NCBI RefSeq assembly: GCF_018100805.1
Contig: NZ_JAGJEA010000002.1
Location: 496,001-560,000, forward strand
From: Aquimarina sp. MMG016
GTDB taxonomy: Bacteria; Bacteroidota; Bacteroidia; Flavobacteriales; Flavobacteriaceae
Length of the DNA: 64,000 bases
Direction: 5' to 3'
Position 1 is the first letter of the stretch; each line of letters starts with the position of its first letter. This document shows positions 53,605 to 62,969 of the stretch, one piece after another. The position numbers and the translations under genes are program-made. The notes beneath the pieces were generated by a model. That model did no database searches and was not told the origin of the DNA. It saw only the letters and a list, made by a program, of their open reading frames with translations.

Positions 53605-54150
53605 TCATCTAATATATACCTTCTTTTTCTCTTCTAAATTTTCTTTAGTTTTTGTGGTAATCATAATAATATAGAAACCATTTTCCTTTTCAAAATCTAA
53701 TAATTCATTAGACTGCATTACTTCGACATCAAGAATGTAATCTTCATCAATCATATATTCGCCTATATTTTTGGTTATGGGAAAGCCATTAACCAATAGA
53801 ACTCCTTTTTTCAGAGTATTTTCACTGATATACTTATCTTTTATTTCTTTTATAGTAAGCATTTTATAATTGCGCTGTGGTTTACTCTTGATATATATTT
53901 CTCCATAGAAAACTTCATTTTCGATAACAAACTCTTTCTTAACAACATTTAGGCTTTCTATACTCTCCGGATCTATATCATTTATCGTCTGTTTTTGTAC
54001 TAGAGTTGAATCTAAAAAAAATGCCGCTTTTCTGTTATGATCAGGAATTAGGCTTTTACGATTAGATTGACCATACTGTATAAAAGGAATCATACACATC
54101 ATAATGAATACAAAAATGGTATTCGTATTTAAGCTATTTAGTAGTTTCAT
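53605..54150 (-). CDS. Secreted protein with two TonB-plug-like segments
   Basis: 181 residues with a signal peptide (IFVFIMMCMIPFIQYGQ). Two segments resemble the plug motif of TonB-dependent receptors: NDIDPESIESLNVVKKEF followed by GEIYIKSK, and GVLLVNGFPITKNIGEYMID followed by EVMQSNE and FYIIMITTK. No barrel follows, so it is not a receptor. It might be a plug-fold relative of carboxypeptidase-D-like or similar secreted proteins; the function is unknown. It is the first gene after menE in the opposite sense of order and 101 bases from it. Confidence 0.6.
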   Translation of the reverse strand: MKLLNSLNTNTIFVFIMMCMIPFIQYGQSNRKSLIPDHNRKAAFFLDSTLVQKQTINDIDPESIESLNVVKKEFVIENEVFYGEIYIKSKPQRNYKMLTIKEIKDKYISENTLKKGVLLVNGFPITKNIGEYMIDEDYILDVEVMQSNELLDFEKENGFYIIMITTKTKENLEEKKKVYIR

Positions 54151-54251
54151 AATTGATCTTTTTAATTACAGAGACAAAACTAAGGACACAGCTATGTTCT
54201 ATAAATGCAAAATGAGTGAAGTTATCCTCTGGTTGAGGAAAGAGGTAATAA

Positions 54252-55367
54252 TTAATTTCCTCTATTAAGAACCAAGTCTAAAGTTTTAGTCCTTTGAACC
54301 TTACCCGTATTGGTTTCTATAAATTGGGGCAAGAAATAAATCTCTTTAGGGATTTCGTATTTATCTAATGATGTAAGGGCTTGGATTGATTCTTTTAAGG
54401 AAAGAAATGCAATCTTATCATAATCTCTCTCTACAATTAGAACTACTTTATCACCAAGCACATCATCCGGAACGCTCGTAATAAAAAATCGATGTCCTAT
54501 CAATAACTGTAATTTAGTTTCAATCTGTTCGGGATATAGCTTTACACCTCCGCTATTGATTACATTATCGTATCGCCCCTTCCAGATAAACTTTTTATAC
54601 GTTTTAAGTGCTACTACATCATTGGTCACAATGGTTTCATTATTAAGCTGTGGAGCTTTGATCACTAAACAGTCTCGATCATCTATACTAAGCGTAATAT
54701 TAGGCAGTGCTTTAAAATATGCTGAATCCTTTTTATCTTTTTTCTTTGGATTAACTCTTCTCGCGGCTATATGTGTTACCGTTTCTGTCATTCCATAAGT
54801 TTCAAAAACCTTGGTTTTTATACCTTGAACCAATTGTTTTAAGTTTTCAGAAACTGGCCCACCTCCTACTATAAGTTTTTTGATTAGATGTAATCTATTC
54901 AATGAGTTGTCTAATTGTAAAGGGACCATTGCACAGAAATCATATTGCTTATACACAGTATCTAGTGGGTTAGTTTTAGGAGGTACCAGATCAATCTTCC
55001 ATCCCAGTATCATGGCGCGTACCAACATCATTTTACCAGCAATATAAGTTGCCGGCAAACATAACAAAGCTGTGGTACCTGTTCCAGTTTTAAAAAACTT
55101 TCCGGTAGCCATAGCACTATTTATCATTTGTTGCTTAAAAACCTTTATCTCCTTAGGTTTTCCTGTAGAACCAGAAGTTTGTACAATAATATGGTCTTTA
55201 TCATTAAGCCAGTCTAATAAGAAGTTTCCTCCTTCTTGTTCATATACCTCGCCTTCTTTTACAAAATTGTACGCAATTTGTATTAACCCTTCTTTATCCA
55301 AGGATTGTCCGTTAATAGCAAAACTATCGTGTATTTCGGGGATAGAAAAAGTATTCGCTGGTTGCAT
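54252..55367 (-). CDS. menE: o-Succinylbenzoate-CoA ligase (short AMP-binding enzyme)
   Basis: 371 residues from the ATG at 55367 (a TTG two codons earlier is possible). The adenylation motif VQTSGSTGKPKEIKVFK is present, followed by YGMTETVTHIAAR, the DRDCLVIKAPQL strand, WKGRYDNVINSGGVKLYPEQIE and the C-terminal Lys in GKVQRTKTL. It is shorter than typical 450-residue MenE because the N-terminal part is reduced, which is normal in Flavobacteriia. It activates OSB for menaquinone synthesis. With menC and menA on the same strand it forms the menaquinone operon. Confidence 0.92.
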   Translation of the reverse strand: MQPANTFSIPEIHDSFAINGQSLDKEGLIQIAYNFVKEGEVYEQEGGNFLLDWLNDKDHIIVQTSGSTGKPKEIKVFKQQMINSAMATGKFFKTGTGTTALLCLPATYIAGKMMLVRAMILGWKIDLVPPKTNPLDTVYKQYDFCAMVPLQLDNSLNRLHLIKKLIVGGGPVSENLKQLVQGIKTKVFETYGMTETVTHIAARRVNPKKKDKKDSAYFKALPNITLSIDDRDCLVIKAPQLNNETIVTNDVVALKTYKKFIWKGRYDNVINSGGVKLYPEQIETKLQLLIGHRFFITSVPDDVLGDKVVLIVERDYDKIAFLSLKESIQALTSLDKYEIPKEIYFLPQFIETNTGKVQRTKTLDLVLNRGN

Positions 55368-55422
55368 ATTCAAATTTCTACTTTCTGAAATTTCCTAAAG
55401 TTACGAATATGTAAAATATGTA

Positions 55423-56376
55423 TTAAAAATTAGTTATGACTTCAATTTTGTCTTTGTCTTCAACTTTTCCGAAAAGCTTACCTTTCCAATTCGTCCACTT
55501 GTATTTCTTTGCAAAAATTAGAAGATAAACAGGGTACAAAATAATTACCGGAAGCACTATGTCTATTCCTCCAGAAGGTTCTGAAGTGTCTAAAAATATG
55601 GCATTAGTTTGAAAAGCACTCCAATCTGTAGTCACTAACATTGCTGCAATCATATTGTTAGCAGCATGAAAACCTAACGCCAACTCCATACCATCATCCA
55701 TTAATGTCATAATACCTAATAAAAACCCGGTACCTATGTAAAACACCATCATAATATATCCAAGCTTCTCAACCTCAGGATTAAAGCTATGTAATAAACC
55801 AAAGGTTATAGATGTAATAAATAATGGCAACCATTTATTTTTGGCTAAAACACCTATTCCTTGCATTAAATACCCTCTAAACAAATATTCTTCAAAACTA
55901 GTTTGTAAAGGCAAAAGAAATATTGAAATTAAAGCTAAAATCAAAAAGGGAATCATCTTAAAATTGAATGTAAAGATTTCCGGTTCCATATAATAACTTA
56001 TTCCAAAAAACACAATATTGACCGTAGCTACCAATAAAAAGGCAAACCAAATACGTTTCCAATCTACTTTTTTTCTGGTCGTTGTAAATTCTTTAAACTT
56101 TTGTTGATGTAAAAACTTTATCGCAATCAATAAACCTATTAAGCCGGATATAAAAGTTATAATCATCAATGTCAAAAACAGGTTAGAATTCATACCCAAT
56201 GACATAAAACTAGATTCTCCTGCTTTCAAAAAAGTTTCTAAATCACCTGCTTCTATAAAAGCTCCCACCATTAAAGGAATTACGCCTATTATTTGCCAAA
56301 AAATAAAAACAATTACCAATCCTACTAAATATCTCCACCAATCATGTTGTCCCTTAAATGCTTGCTCTATATACAT
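55423..56376 (-). CDS. CPBP-family intramembrane glutamic endopeptidase
   Basis: 317 residues with about eight predicted membrane helices. The family motifs are present: EEYLFRGYLMQGI (EExxxR), FGLLHSFNPE and LGFHAANNMIAA, giving the Glu and His catalytic set. CPBP (Abi/CAAX-like) proteases cut within or near membranes; substrates here are unknown. It is placed between menE and menC, 15 bases after menC, a standing feature of this operon in Flavobacteriia whose meaning is unclear. Confidence 0.92.
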   Translation of the reverse strand: MYIEQAFKGQHDWWRYLVGLVIVFIFWQIIGVIPLMVGAFIEAGDLETFLKAGESSFMSLGMNSNLFLTLMIITFISGLIGLLIAIKFLHQQKFKEFTTTRKKVDWKRIWFAFLLVATVNIVFFGISYYMEPEIFTFNFKMIPFLILALISIFLLPLQTSFEEYLFRGYLMQGIGVLAKNKWLPLFITSITFGLLHSFNPEVEKLGYIMMVFYIGTGFLLGIMTLMDDGMELALGFHAANNMIAAMLVTTDWSAFQTNAIFLDTSEPSGGIDIVLPVIILYPVYLLIFAKKYKWTNWKGKLFGKVEDKDKIEVITNF

Positions 56377-56391
56377 ATATGTAATCTTGTT

Positions 56392-57429
56392 TTAAAAAAT
56401 ATTTATACTCCAATTTTTGTTTTTATGATATTCCAATGCTCCTTTGGCAACTACCAGAGGAGATTCTATGTTATTCGTATATAAACCACCAGTCCCTAAC
56501 CCCTGTGGCATATTGCTTTGTAAAGTATAGGTATACTGAGCTATCGCATTTAGACCTATATTACTTTCCAAAGCACTGGTGATCCACCAACCGATTCCTA
56601 AAGATGTTGCAATATCAATCCACTCTTTTGTTCCTTTAAAACCTCCTATTAAACTTGGTTTTAGAATAATAAATTGTGGTTGTATGGTTTGTAGCAGTTT
56701 TTGCTTATCCGTTACATCAAAAACACCAATTAATTCTTCATCTAATGCAATAGGTAAAGGTGTCTGTTTACAAAGCCCCTGCATTTCAGTAGTCTGACCT
56801 TGTTTAATGGGTTGTTCTATACTGTGTAAATCAAATGCAGATAACTGTTGCAATTTCTGTAATGCCTCTTTCGGAGAAAAAGCTCCATTAGCATCTACAC
56901 GAAGTTCAATAACATCAGAAGAAAACTGTGATCGTATATATGATAGTAATTCTATTTCAGCTTTAAAATCAATGGCACCGATCTTCATTTTGATACAATC
57001 AAAACCTTGCTCTAATTTATCTTCAATCTGTTCTTTCATGAACTGTTGATCCCCCATCCAAATTAAGCCATTGATTGGAATAGCATCTTCTCCGGCAGTA
57101 AATTTAGATGGAAATAATATAAACGGATCATCACTTTCCAGTGATTTAAAAGCCATTTCGACACCGAATTGAATACTTGGAAATTCAATAAGTTCTTTCC
57201 ATAGTTTGTCCACTCCTAGATGAACGTTTTCACATGTCCATTTCAGCTTTTCTTCATAATCAGGTCTATCGTCTATACTAAGTATTCTCAGAATTCCGCA
57301 CTCACCAATACCTTTTTTATCATCATCAGCAATTACTATAAACCAGGTTTCTTTGGTTTTAAGGATTCCGCGAGAAGTACCGCTAGGTCTTTTGAACTCC
57401 AGAATATGTTTATGATAGGTTGCTGTCAT
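56392..57429 (-). CDS. menC: o-Succinylbenzoate synthase
   Basis: 345 residues, enolase superfamily. The catalytic Lys pair is Lys147-x-Lys149 in DCIKMKIG; metal ligands are Asp179 (LRVDANGAF), Glu205 (HSIEQPI) and Asp230 (ALDEEL); the second Lys is Lys257 in FIILKPSLIGGF. It dehydrates SHCHC to o-succinylbenzoate in menaquinone synthesis. The stop of the upstream hydrolase is directly adjacent (0 bases), so the genes are co-transcribed. Confidence 0.95.
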   Translation of the reverse strand: MTATYHKHILEFKRPSGTSRGILKTKETWFIVIADDDKKGIGECGILRILSIDDRPDYEEKLKWTCENVHLGVDKLWKELIEFPSIQFGVEMAFKSLESDDPFILFPSKFTAGEDAIPINGLIWMGDQQFMKEQIEDKLEQGFDCIKMKIGAIDFKAEIELLSYIRSQFSSDVIELRVDANGAFSPKEALQKLQQLSAFDLHSIEQPIKQGQTTEMQGLCKQTPLPIALDEELIGVFDVTDKQKLLQTIQPQFIILKPSLIGGFKGTKEWIDIATSLGIGWWITSALESNIGLNAIAQYTYTLQSNMPQGLGTGGLYTNNIESPLVVAKGALEYHKNKNWSINIF

Positions 57430-58110
57430 CTATAACTCGATACTCTCTCCTATGTCTAATAGCATCAAGTCTTTATTTTTTTCGAAAAACTTCTTTTTAG
57501 CTTCGCTATGATCTATTTCGATATACCCAAAAGTATCATAATGTACTCCAAGCACCTTATCACACTCTACAAAATCACTGGCGATGATGGCATCATCTAC
57601 TCCCATAGTAAAGTTATCCCCTATAGGGAGAATAGCTAAGTCTAATTTTGTACTCATCGGAATCAATTTCATATCCATGGTCAAAGCTGTATCTCCGGCA
57701 ATATAAATCGTTTTATGCTCACCTTCTATTACAAAACCTCCAGGTTGTCCTCCATACGTTCCGTCAGGAAAACTACTGGTATGTATTGCATTGACATATT
57801 TTACATTTCCAAAATCAAACTTCCAATTACCTCCATGATTCATAGGATGAGCTTCAAATCCTTTATTCTGATAATAAGTCGCTATTTCATAATTAGAAAC
57901 TATTGTCGCATTATTACGTTTAGCTATAGCTTCAGCATCCAGAATATGATCCTGATGTGCATGGGTCAATAATATATAATCTGCTTCTATATCATTTGCA
58001 TCTATTTTACCTTTAGCTAATGGATTACCAGAAATAAATGGGTCTATTAATACTTTAGTATCACCAATAGTTATTAATAAAGTATGATGTCCGTAAAATG
58101 TGATTTTCAT
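57430..58110 (-). CDS. Metal-dependent hydrolase, UPF0173-like metallo-beta-lactamase fold
   Basis: 226 residues. The zinc motif HAHQDH (His50, His52, Asp54, His55) lies in LLTHAHQDHILDA; further ligands are His118-like in NHGG, Asp in YIAGDTAL, and His near GVHYDTFGY. UPF0173 members hydrolyse small esters or lactones with no fixed substrate. Conserved next to menC in this phylum, though not needed by the known pathway. It is immediately followed by menC. Confidence 0.92.
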   Translation of the reverse strand: MKITFYGHHTLLITIGDTKVLIDPFISGNPLAKGKIDANDIEADYILLTHAHQDHILDAEAIAKRNNATIVSNYEIATYYQNKGFEAHPMNHGGNWKFDFGNVKYVNAIHTSSFPDGTYGGQPGGFVIEGEHKTIYIAGDTALTMDMKLIPMSTKLDLAILPIGDNFTMGVDDAIIASDFVECDKVLGVHYDTFGYIEIDHSEAKKKFFEKNKDLMLLDIGESIEL

Positions 58111-58142
58111 GTGTGTGAGTTTATAACTATTATTAAATATAG

Positions 58143-58162
58143 ATCCCGCTCTACGACGGGAT
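58143..58162. repeat. Short REP-like palindrome between menA and the hydrolase gene
   Basis: ATCCCG at 58143 pairs with CGGGAT at 58157, in a GC-rich island (CCCGCTCTACGACGGG) within AT-rich DNA. Confidence 0.5.
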
Positions 58163-58240
58163 AAGACTGCCTACCGTAAAAGATAGGTTCTACAAAGTTA
58201 TATCTGTGCTTTTAGCTTGATAAAACTAAGTGTCACTAAA

Positions 58241-59206
58241 TTAAAAAATCTGTCCCAAACTAAACAGTATAGAAAGTAAAAAAGTTGATAAAGCAACTTT
58301 TTTAAGTTCCGGATCCAATAATTCTGAGTTTTTGGTTTTTGCAACCTTTATCAAATGAATTAGTAGTGGGATAAAAGCTATCAGATATAATACATTCATT
58401 GGAGTTTCATATGTGAGGTATGAAAATGCTAATATAGAAATCATTGCTACTACTATAATTGAAAAATGATATGTTCTTGCTTTTTGTATCCCCAGTTTTA
58501 CTACCAGAGTATTCTTACCGGCTTTTTTGTCACTATTATGATCTCTCATATTATTTAGGTTTAATACCGCCGTACTCAATAATCCAATAGTTATTCCGGG
58601 AAGAAACACTAACAAGTTTAGGTTTTTTGTAAACAAAAAGTAACATCCTACCACACTTACCAATCCAAAGAATATAAATACGAACACATCTCCTAACCCT
58701 CGATATCCATAAGCAGAATTACCCATTGTATACTTAATAGCAGCTACAATCGCTGCTAAGCCCAGAATAAAAAAGAAAACTGAATAAAAGAAATTCTCTT
58801 TTCCGAAGGAGACATAGATTAGAGTGATTGCAAAAGCTAGTGTGATTAAGGCTGTAATCACAATACCAGTAAACATTCCTTGTTTAGTAATCGCTCCACT
58901 CTGCAGAGCTCGTTGTGGTCCTACTCTATCCTTATTATCTGTTCCTTTAACACCATCCCCATAATCATTAGCAAAATTTGATAAGATTTGTAAACCCAAG
59001 GTAGTAGCAATAGCTAGCCAGAATATTAAAGTATGATAAAACTGTGGACATCCTGCGCAGCAAAGTGACAGGCTCGAAGTTTCAGATGATAAACCTGACT
59101 CTAAATAAAATCTTTGCCCCAAAGCTGATCCTACAATAATTCCAGAAACTGATAGTGGAAGTGTTCTTAATCTGGCAGCCGAAAGCCAGGCTTTGAATTT
59201 GGTCAT
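58241..59206 (-). CDS. menA: 1,4-Dihydroxy-2-naphthoate polyprenyltransferase
   Basis: 321 residues, nine predicted membrane helices of the UbiA fold. The first Asp-rich motif is in NFANDYGDGVKGTDNKDR (about 77-94) and the second in NMRDHNSDKKAGKNT. It attaches the polyprenyl chain to DHNA. The family is usually about 20 residues shorter here: residues 33-56 (YLESGLSSETSSLSLCCAGC) form an extra stretch between helices 1 and 2 that contains three Cys in CCAGC. It lies first in the men operon, 130 bases from the hydrolase gene. Confidence 0.94.
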   Translation of the reverse strand: MTKFKAWLSAARLRTLPLSVSGIIVGSALGQRFYLESGLSSETSSLSLCCAGCPQFYHTLIFWLAIATTLGLQILSNFANDYGDGVKGTDNKDRVGPQRALQSGAITKQGMFTGIVITALITLAFAITLIYVSFGKENFFYSVFFFILGLAAIVAAIKYTMGNSAYGYRGLGDVFVFIFFGLVSVVGCYFLFTKNLNLLVFLPGITIGLLSTAVLNLNNMRDHNSDKKAGKNTLVVKLGIQKARTYHFSIIVVAMISILAFSYLTYETPMNVLYLIAFIPLLIHLIKVAKTKNSELLDPELKKVALSTFLLSILFSLGQIF

Positions 59207-59287
59207 TCTTTATTATTTAGATGTCAAAGGAAATGCATTTTGACAAAAAAATAAAAATAAATTCGATCAATTCTTTAACTTAGCCAA

Positions 59288-60475
59288 ATGCTGTCTATAT
59301 TTCTATTTGAATTTCCTTCTTTTAACATATACAGCACACCTCTTTTAATATTGGTGTTACAAGCATTTATATTTGCTTTTCTTTTGTTGCATCGTTATGT
59401 TACCTCTAAATATGTATCAGCACTTTTTCTTGCACTTCTGATTTTTATAACCGGATATCATAGAACTACATATACTATTGGTTTTATGGAATGGTATGAC
59501 ACTTATCGTAATACCAAAATCAATTATTGGTTAATAGCTTTAAGTTTATCTGTTGGACCACTACTCTATTTTTATGTAAAGTCTATTACTACATCTAATT
59601 TTAGATTTAGGAAAAAGGATGGTTTACACTTTATACCTGTTATGGTTTTTGTATTGTATAAAATCATTATTTTTATTTACGATGCAGGACAACCAGGTTT
59701 TGAAGAAACTCAGAATGGTTATCTAAAAATACATTTAGATGAAAAGTATGTTCAACCACTAATTGGTATTGTCGAAAACCTTCAGATGTTATTATATCTG
59801 GCTTTCACTTTTCAGCTATATTATAATTATAAAAGAAAGATTCAGCATTTTTTTTCTAACACCTATACATTAGAATTGAATTGGATACGAAACTTCCTTT
59901 TTATTTATTCTTTTCTTTTTCTGTATAGTATTTTTGAAGGAGTTATTGGTTCCTTAATCACAGATCTTCATTGGACTCAACGGTGGTGGTATCAGTTTTT
60001 CTCTGCCTTGGCTATCATTTATATAGGAATCAAGGGATATTTTACGGATACAACCAAATTAAGAAACCTAAATTTTGATATTTCAACAAAAACAATCAAA
60101 AAAAGTGTTGAAAAAGATGTTGATCAACAATTACTTCAGTATAAAGAAAAGGTTCAACAATTTATGGAAGCAGAAAAACCATTCCTCAATCCGGATCTAA
60201 ATCTAACCGAGTTATCTAAAATGCTTAAAATTCCGGTCCCTTCCCTTTCAGAAGCTATAAATTCTGGTTTTGAGAAAAATTTTAATGATTTCATAAACAA
60301 TTATCGTGTTCTGGAAGTACAGAAAATGTTAGATCAAGGAAAACAAAAAAACTTATCGCTATTAGGTATTGCTTATGAATGCGGTTTTAACAGTAAAGCC
60401 ACCTTCAATAGGGTATTTAAAAAATTGACCAATACCTCTCCTTCACAATATGCTCAAATGCAGAAAAAAGTATAA
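59288..60475 (+). CDS. AraC-family regulator with N-terminal membrane domain
   Basis: 395 residues. Seven hydrophobic segments (about 10-250) precede an AraC HTH: LTELSKMLKIPVPSLSEAINS, then NDFINNYRVLEVQKMLDQ, then LLGIAYECGFNSKATFNRVFKKLTNTSPSQYA. It is divergent from menA and lies 90 bases before the amylase gene, which it may control. Similar layout to the regulator at 51.1 kb but not a close copy. Confidence 0.88.
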   Translation: MLSIFLFEFPSFNIYSTPLLILVLQAFIFAFLLLHRYVTSKYVSALFLALLIFITGYHRTTYTIGFMEWYDTYRNTKINYWLIALSLSVGPLLYFYVKSITTSNFRFRKKDGLHFIPVMVFVLYKIIIFIYDAGQPGFEETQNGYLKIHLDEKYVQPLIGIVENLQMLLYLAFTFQLYYNYKRKIQHFFSNTYTLELNWIRNFLFIYSFLFLYSIFEGVIGSLITDLHWTQRWWYQFFSALAIIYIGIKGYFTDTTKLRNLNFDISTKTIKKSVEKDVDQQLLQYKEKVQQFMEAEKPFLNPDLNLTELSKMLKIPVPSLSEAINSGFEKNFNDFINNYRVLEVQKMLDQGKQKNLSLLGIAYECGFNSKATFNRVFKKLTNTSPSQYAQMQKKV

Positions 60476-60564
60476 TCCTATATTTTTACGAATTTCTCAG
60501 TTCTTCTCTCTCTATTTTTTGAGTTACTTTTTATAGATTAGCGCTTTAATCCACTAAAAAACTT

Positions 60565-62268
60565 ATGAAGAATTTTGTAAAAACAATTGTTTTTTCACTT
60601 TTATGTACCGCTATTGCTTGTAAAAGTGAAGCTAAAAAAGAAGAAACCGAATTATCGACAACTGCTGATTCAACCACAGAAAGAACAACAGCCAAACAAG
60701 AAAATCCATTTATTTGGGAAGGTGCCAATGTATACTTTTTACTTACCGATAGATTTAATAATGGAGATACATCCAATGATAACTTATTAGAGCGAACCAA
60801 TGAAACAGGTACGCTGAGAGGTTTTGAAGGAGGTGATATTAAAGGTGTAATTCAAAAAATCGAAGAAGGATATTTTAAAGACTTGGGAATCAACGCTATT
60901 TGGTTTACTCCTGTAGTTGAGCAAGTACACGGCAGCGTAGATGAAGGAACCGGAAACACATATGCTTATCACGGGTATTGGGCAAAAGACTGGACTAAAA
61001 TAGATCCAAATTATGGTACAAATGCAGATCTGAAACAATTAGTAGAAACTGCGCATCAAAACGGAATCAGAATTTTGATGGATGTAGTTATAAATCATAC
61101 GGGACCTGTCACTGAAAAAGATCCTGTATGGCCAGATAGCTGGGTAAGAACAGGACCTCAGTGTACCTATAAAGATTATGAATCCGCAGTAACCTGTACG
61201 TTAGTAAAAAATCTTCCGGATATTAAAACGGAAAGTGATGAAGAAGTAGACTTACCTCCTAGTTTAGTAAAAAAATGGAAATCTGAAGGGAGATATGAAA
61301 TCGAGATTGCAGAATTAGATATCTTCTTTACTAAAAGCGGTCTAAAAAGATCTCCAAAGAACTACATCATTAAATGGTTAACTGATTATGTAAAAGAACT
61401 CGGAATTGATGGATATCGTGTAGATACTGTAAAACATGTAGAAGAAGGTGTCTGGAGCGTACTGGCAGAACAAGCTAAAGTTGCTTTTGCAGAATGGAAA
61501 GCGAAAAATCCGGATAAAGTACTTGATGACAATGAGTTCTATGTTCTTGGTGAATTGTATGGTTATGGTATTGATGGAAAACGATATTATAATTTTGGAG
61601 ATCGCAAAGTAGATTATTTTGCCAATGGTTTTGATAATATGATCAATTTCCAATTTAAATATGATGCGGCAAGAATGAGCCACGAAGAACTTTTTAGTAA
61701 GTATAGCGAAATCTTAAATACTAATCTAGTAGGTAAGGGTGTTATGAACTACATTACATCACATGATGATGGACAGCCTTTTGACAAGGAACGTAGTAAA
61801 ACCTATGAATCTGCAACTAAACTTTTATTAAATCCTGGGATATCACAAGTATACTATGGTGATGAAACAGCAAGGTCTCTAAGCATTGAAGGAACTGAAG
61901 GTGATGCAACTTTAAGATCTAATATGAATTGGGAGGATATCAAAAATGAAGATACTAAAGCTTTGTTATCACACTGGCAAAAATTAGGAACCTTTAGAAA
62001 AGACCATCCTTCTGTAGGAGCCGGAAAACACAAAATGATATCTGATGCTCCATATACATTCTCGCGAACATATAGTAAGAATGGATTTGCAGATAGTGTA
62101 GTCATTGGACTAGATCTTCCTAAAGGAGAAAAAACTTTAAATGTAAATTCTATATTTCCTGAAGGAAGTACTGTAATTGATCGATATTCTGGTCAAGAAA
62201 CTACGGTAAAAGGAAACACTGTAAACTTTACTTCTGATTTTGAGATTGCTCTTTTAGAAGCTAAATAA
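60565..62268 (+). CDS. Alpha-amylase (GH13), SusG-like surface lipoprotein
   Basis: 567 residues. Lipidated Cys19 (CTAIACKSEAKKEE) with an acidic start that fits surface export in Bacteroidota. The GH13 barrel has VYFLLTDRFNNGD, region I DVVINHTGP, nucleophile Asp287 in GYRVDTVKH, acid/base Glu330 in FYVLGELYG, and the third acid in YITSHDDGQP. The C-terminal beta domain ends near residue 560. It degrades starch or glycogen outside the cell, supplying oligosaccharides to the intracellular enzymes near 1-13 kb. A terminator follows. Confidence 0.94.
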   Translation: MKNFVKTIVFSLLCTAIACKSEAKKEETELSTTADSTTERTTAKQENPFIWEGANVYFLLTDRFNNGDTSNDNLLERTNETGTLRGFEGGDIKGVIQKIEEGYFKDLGINAIWFTPVVEQVHGSVDEGTGNTYAYHGYWAKDWTKIDPNYGTNADLKQLVETAHQNGIRILMDVVINHTGPVTEKDPVWPDSWVRTGPQCTYKDYESAVTCTLVKNLPDIKTESDEEVDLPPSLVKKWKSEGRYEIEIAELDIFFTKSGLKRSPKNYIIKWLTDYVKELGIDGYRVDTVKHVEEGVWSVLAEQAKVAFAEWKAKNPDKVLDDNEFYVLGELYGYGIDGKRYYNFGDRKVDYFANGFDNMINFQFKYDAARMSHEELFSKYSEILNTNLVGKGVMNYITSHDDGQPFDKERSKTYESATKLLLNPGISQVYYGDETARSLSIEGTEGDATLRSNMNWEDIKNEDTKALLSHWQKLGTFRKDHPSVGAGKHKMISDAPYTFSRTYSKNGFADSVVIGLDLPKGEKTLNVNSIFPEGSTVIDRYSGQETTVKGNTVNFTSDFEIALLEAK

Positions 62269-62299
62269 TAGAACAGAAAACATACTATCTCAAATAAAT

Positions 62300-62335
62300 A
62301 AGACGGCTCAAATTATGATTTGAGCCGTCTTATTT
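62300..62335 (+). terminator. Rho-independent terminator after the amylase gene
   Basis: AAGACGGCTCAAAT (62300-62313) pairs with ATTTGAGCCGTCTT (62318-62331), followed by ATTTTG. Confidence 0.85.
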
Positions 62336-62406
62336 TGTTCTGAGGCGTAAGTATAGAAGGTGATTCAGACATTTGAACTGTTAAACAATCTAAAATCATT
62401 TCAGTT

Positions 62407-62928
62407 ATGAAAAATGTAATTAAAAGAATCATCACTCCTGTTACTATGACAAATTGGTATACAGATTTGTTATTTGCGATACCTAGAATTTTATGTGGGT
62501 ATTTTTTAGCTGTTAATTTCGGCGGAAGTAAATTTGGTGTACCCTGGAGCCCTAGCGGTGTAGAATTGTCTTTTCTAGAAGTTGTTGATTGGTTTCCAAA
62601 AGATATAGCAGAATATGGAGGTTTATTCGCTATGTACCCTGTATTTTTTGCTTGGATGGGTGCCGCCAGCGAAGCTATTGGAGGAATCTTTCTTTCCTTG
62701 GGATTAAAAACAAGAATTGCTTCCTTTTTTATTATGTGTACGATGCTCGTAGCTATAGTATTCCAAAAATGGGATCAAGGACTATGGGGAATGCTACCTG
62801 CCATGGGATTCTTATGGTTATCAATATATAATTTGGTACTGGGATCAGGAAGATTCGGATTAGACTATATAATTTCTAAAAAATGGTCTTCATATAAAAT
62901 TGCAAAACCAGACATAAACTTTATTTAA
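62407..62928 (+). CDS. DoxX-like membrane protein
   Basis: 173 residues with four hydrophobic segments (LLFAIPRILCGYFLAV, FFAWMGAASEAIGGIFLSLG, FFIMCTMLVAIVF, MLPAMGFLWLSIYNLVLGSG). The ALGLKTRIAS-like GLKTRIAS loop and the final FGLDYIISKKW are typical of the DoxX family, which is linked to thiol and sulfur redox balance. No redox Cys pair is visible. It precedes the DUF2807 gene by 41 bases. Confidence 0.85.
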   Translation: MKNVIKRIITPVTMTNWYTDLLFAIPRILCGYFLAVNFGGSKFGVPWSPSGVELSFLEVVDWFPKDIAEYGGLFAMYPVFFAWMGAASEAIGGIFLSLGLKTRIASFFIMCTMLVAIVFQKWDQGLWGMLPAMGFLWLSIYNLVLGSGRFGLDYIISKKWSSYKIAKPDINFI

Positions 62929-62969
62929 TCATTAACCTATCTGCCTCTGGTAGATCAAAACCTATTATT

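Noticed and set aside
57715..57972. Plus-strand frame inside the UPF0173 hydrolase gene
   Set aside because: It lies wholly inside a convincing hydrolase gene and has no protein-like features.
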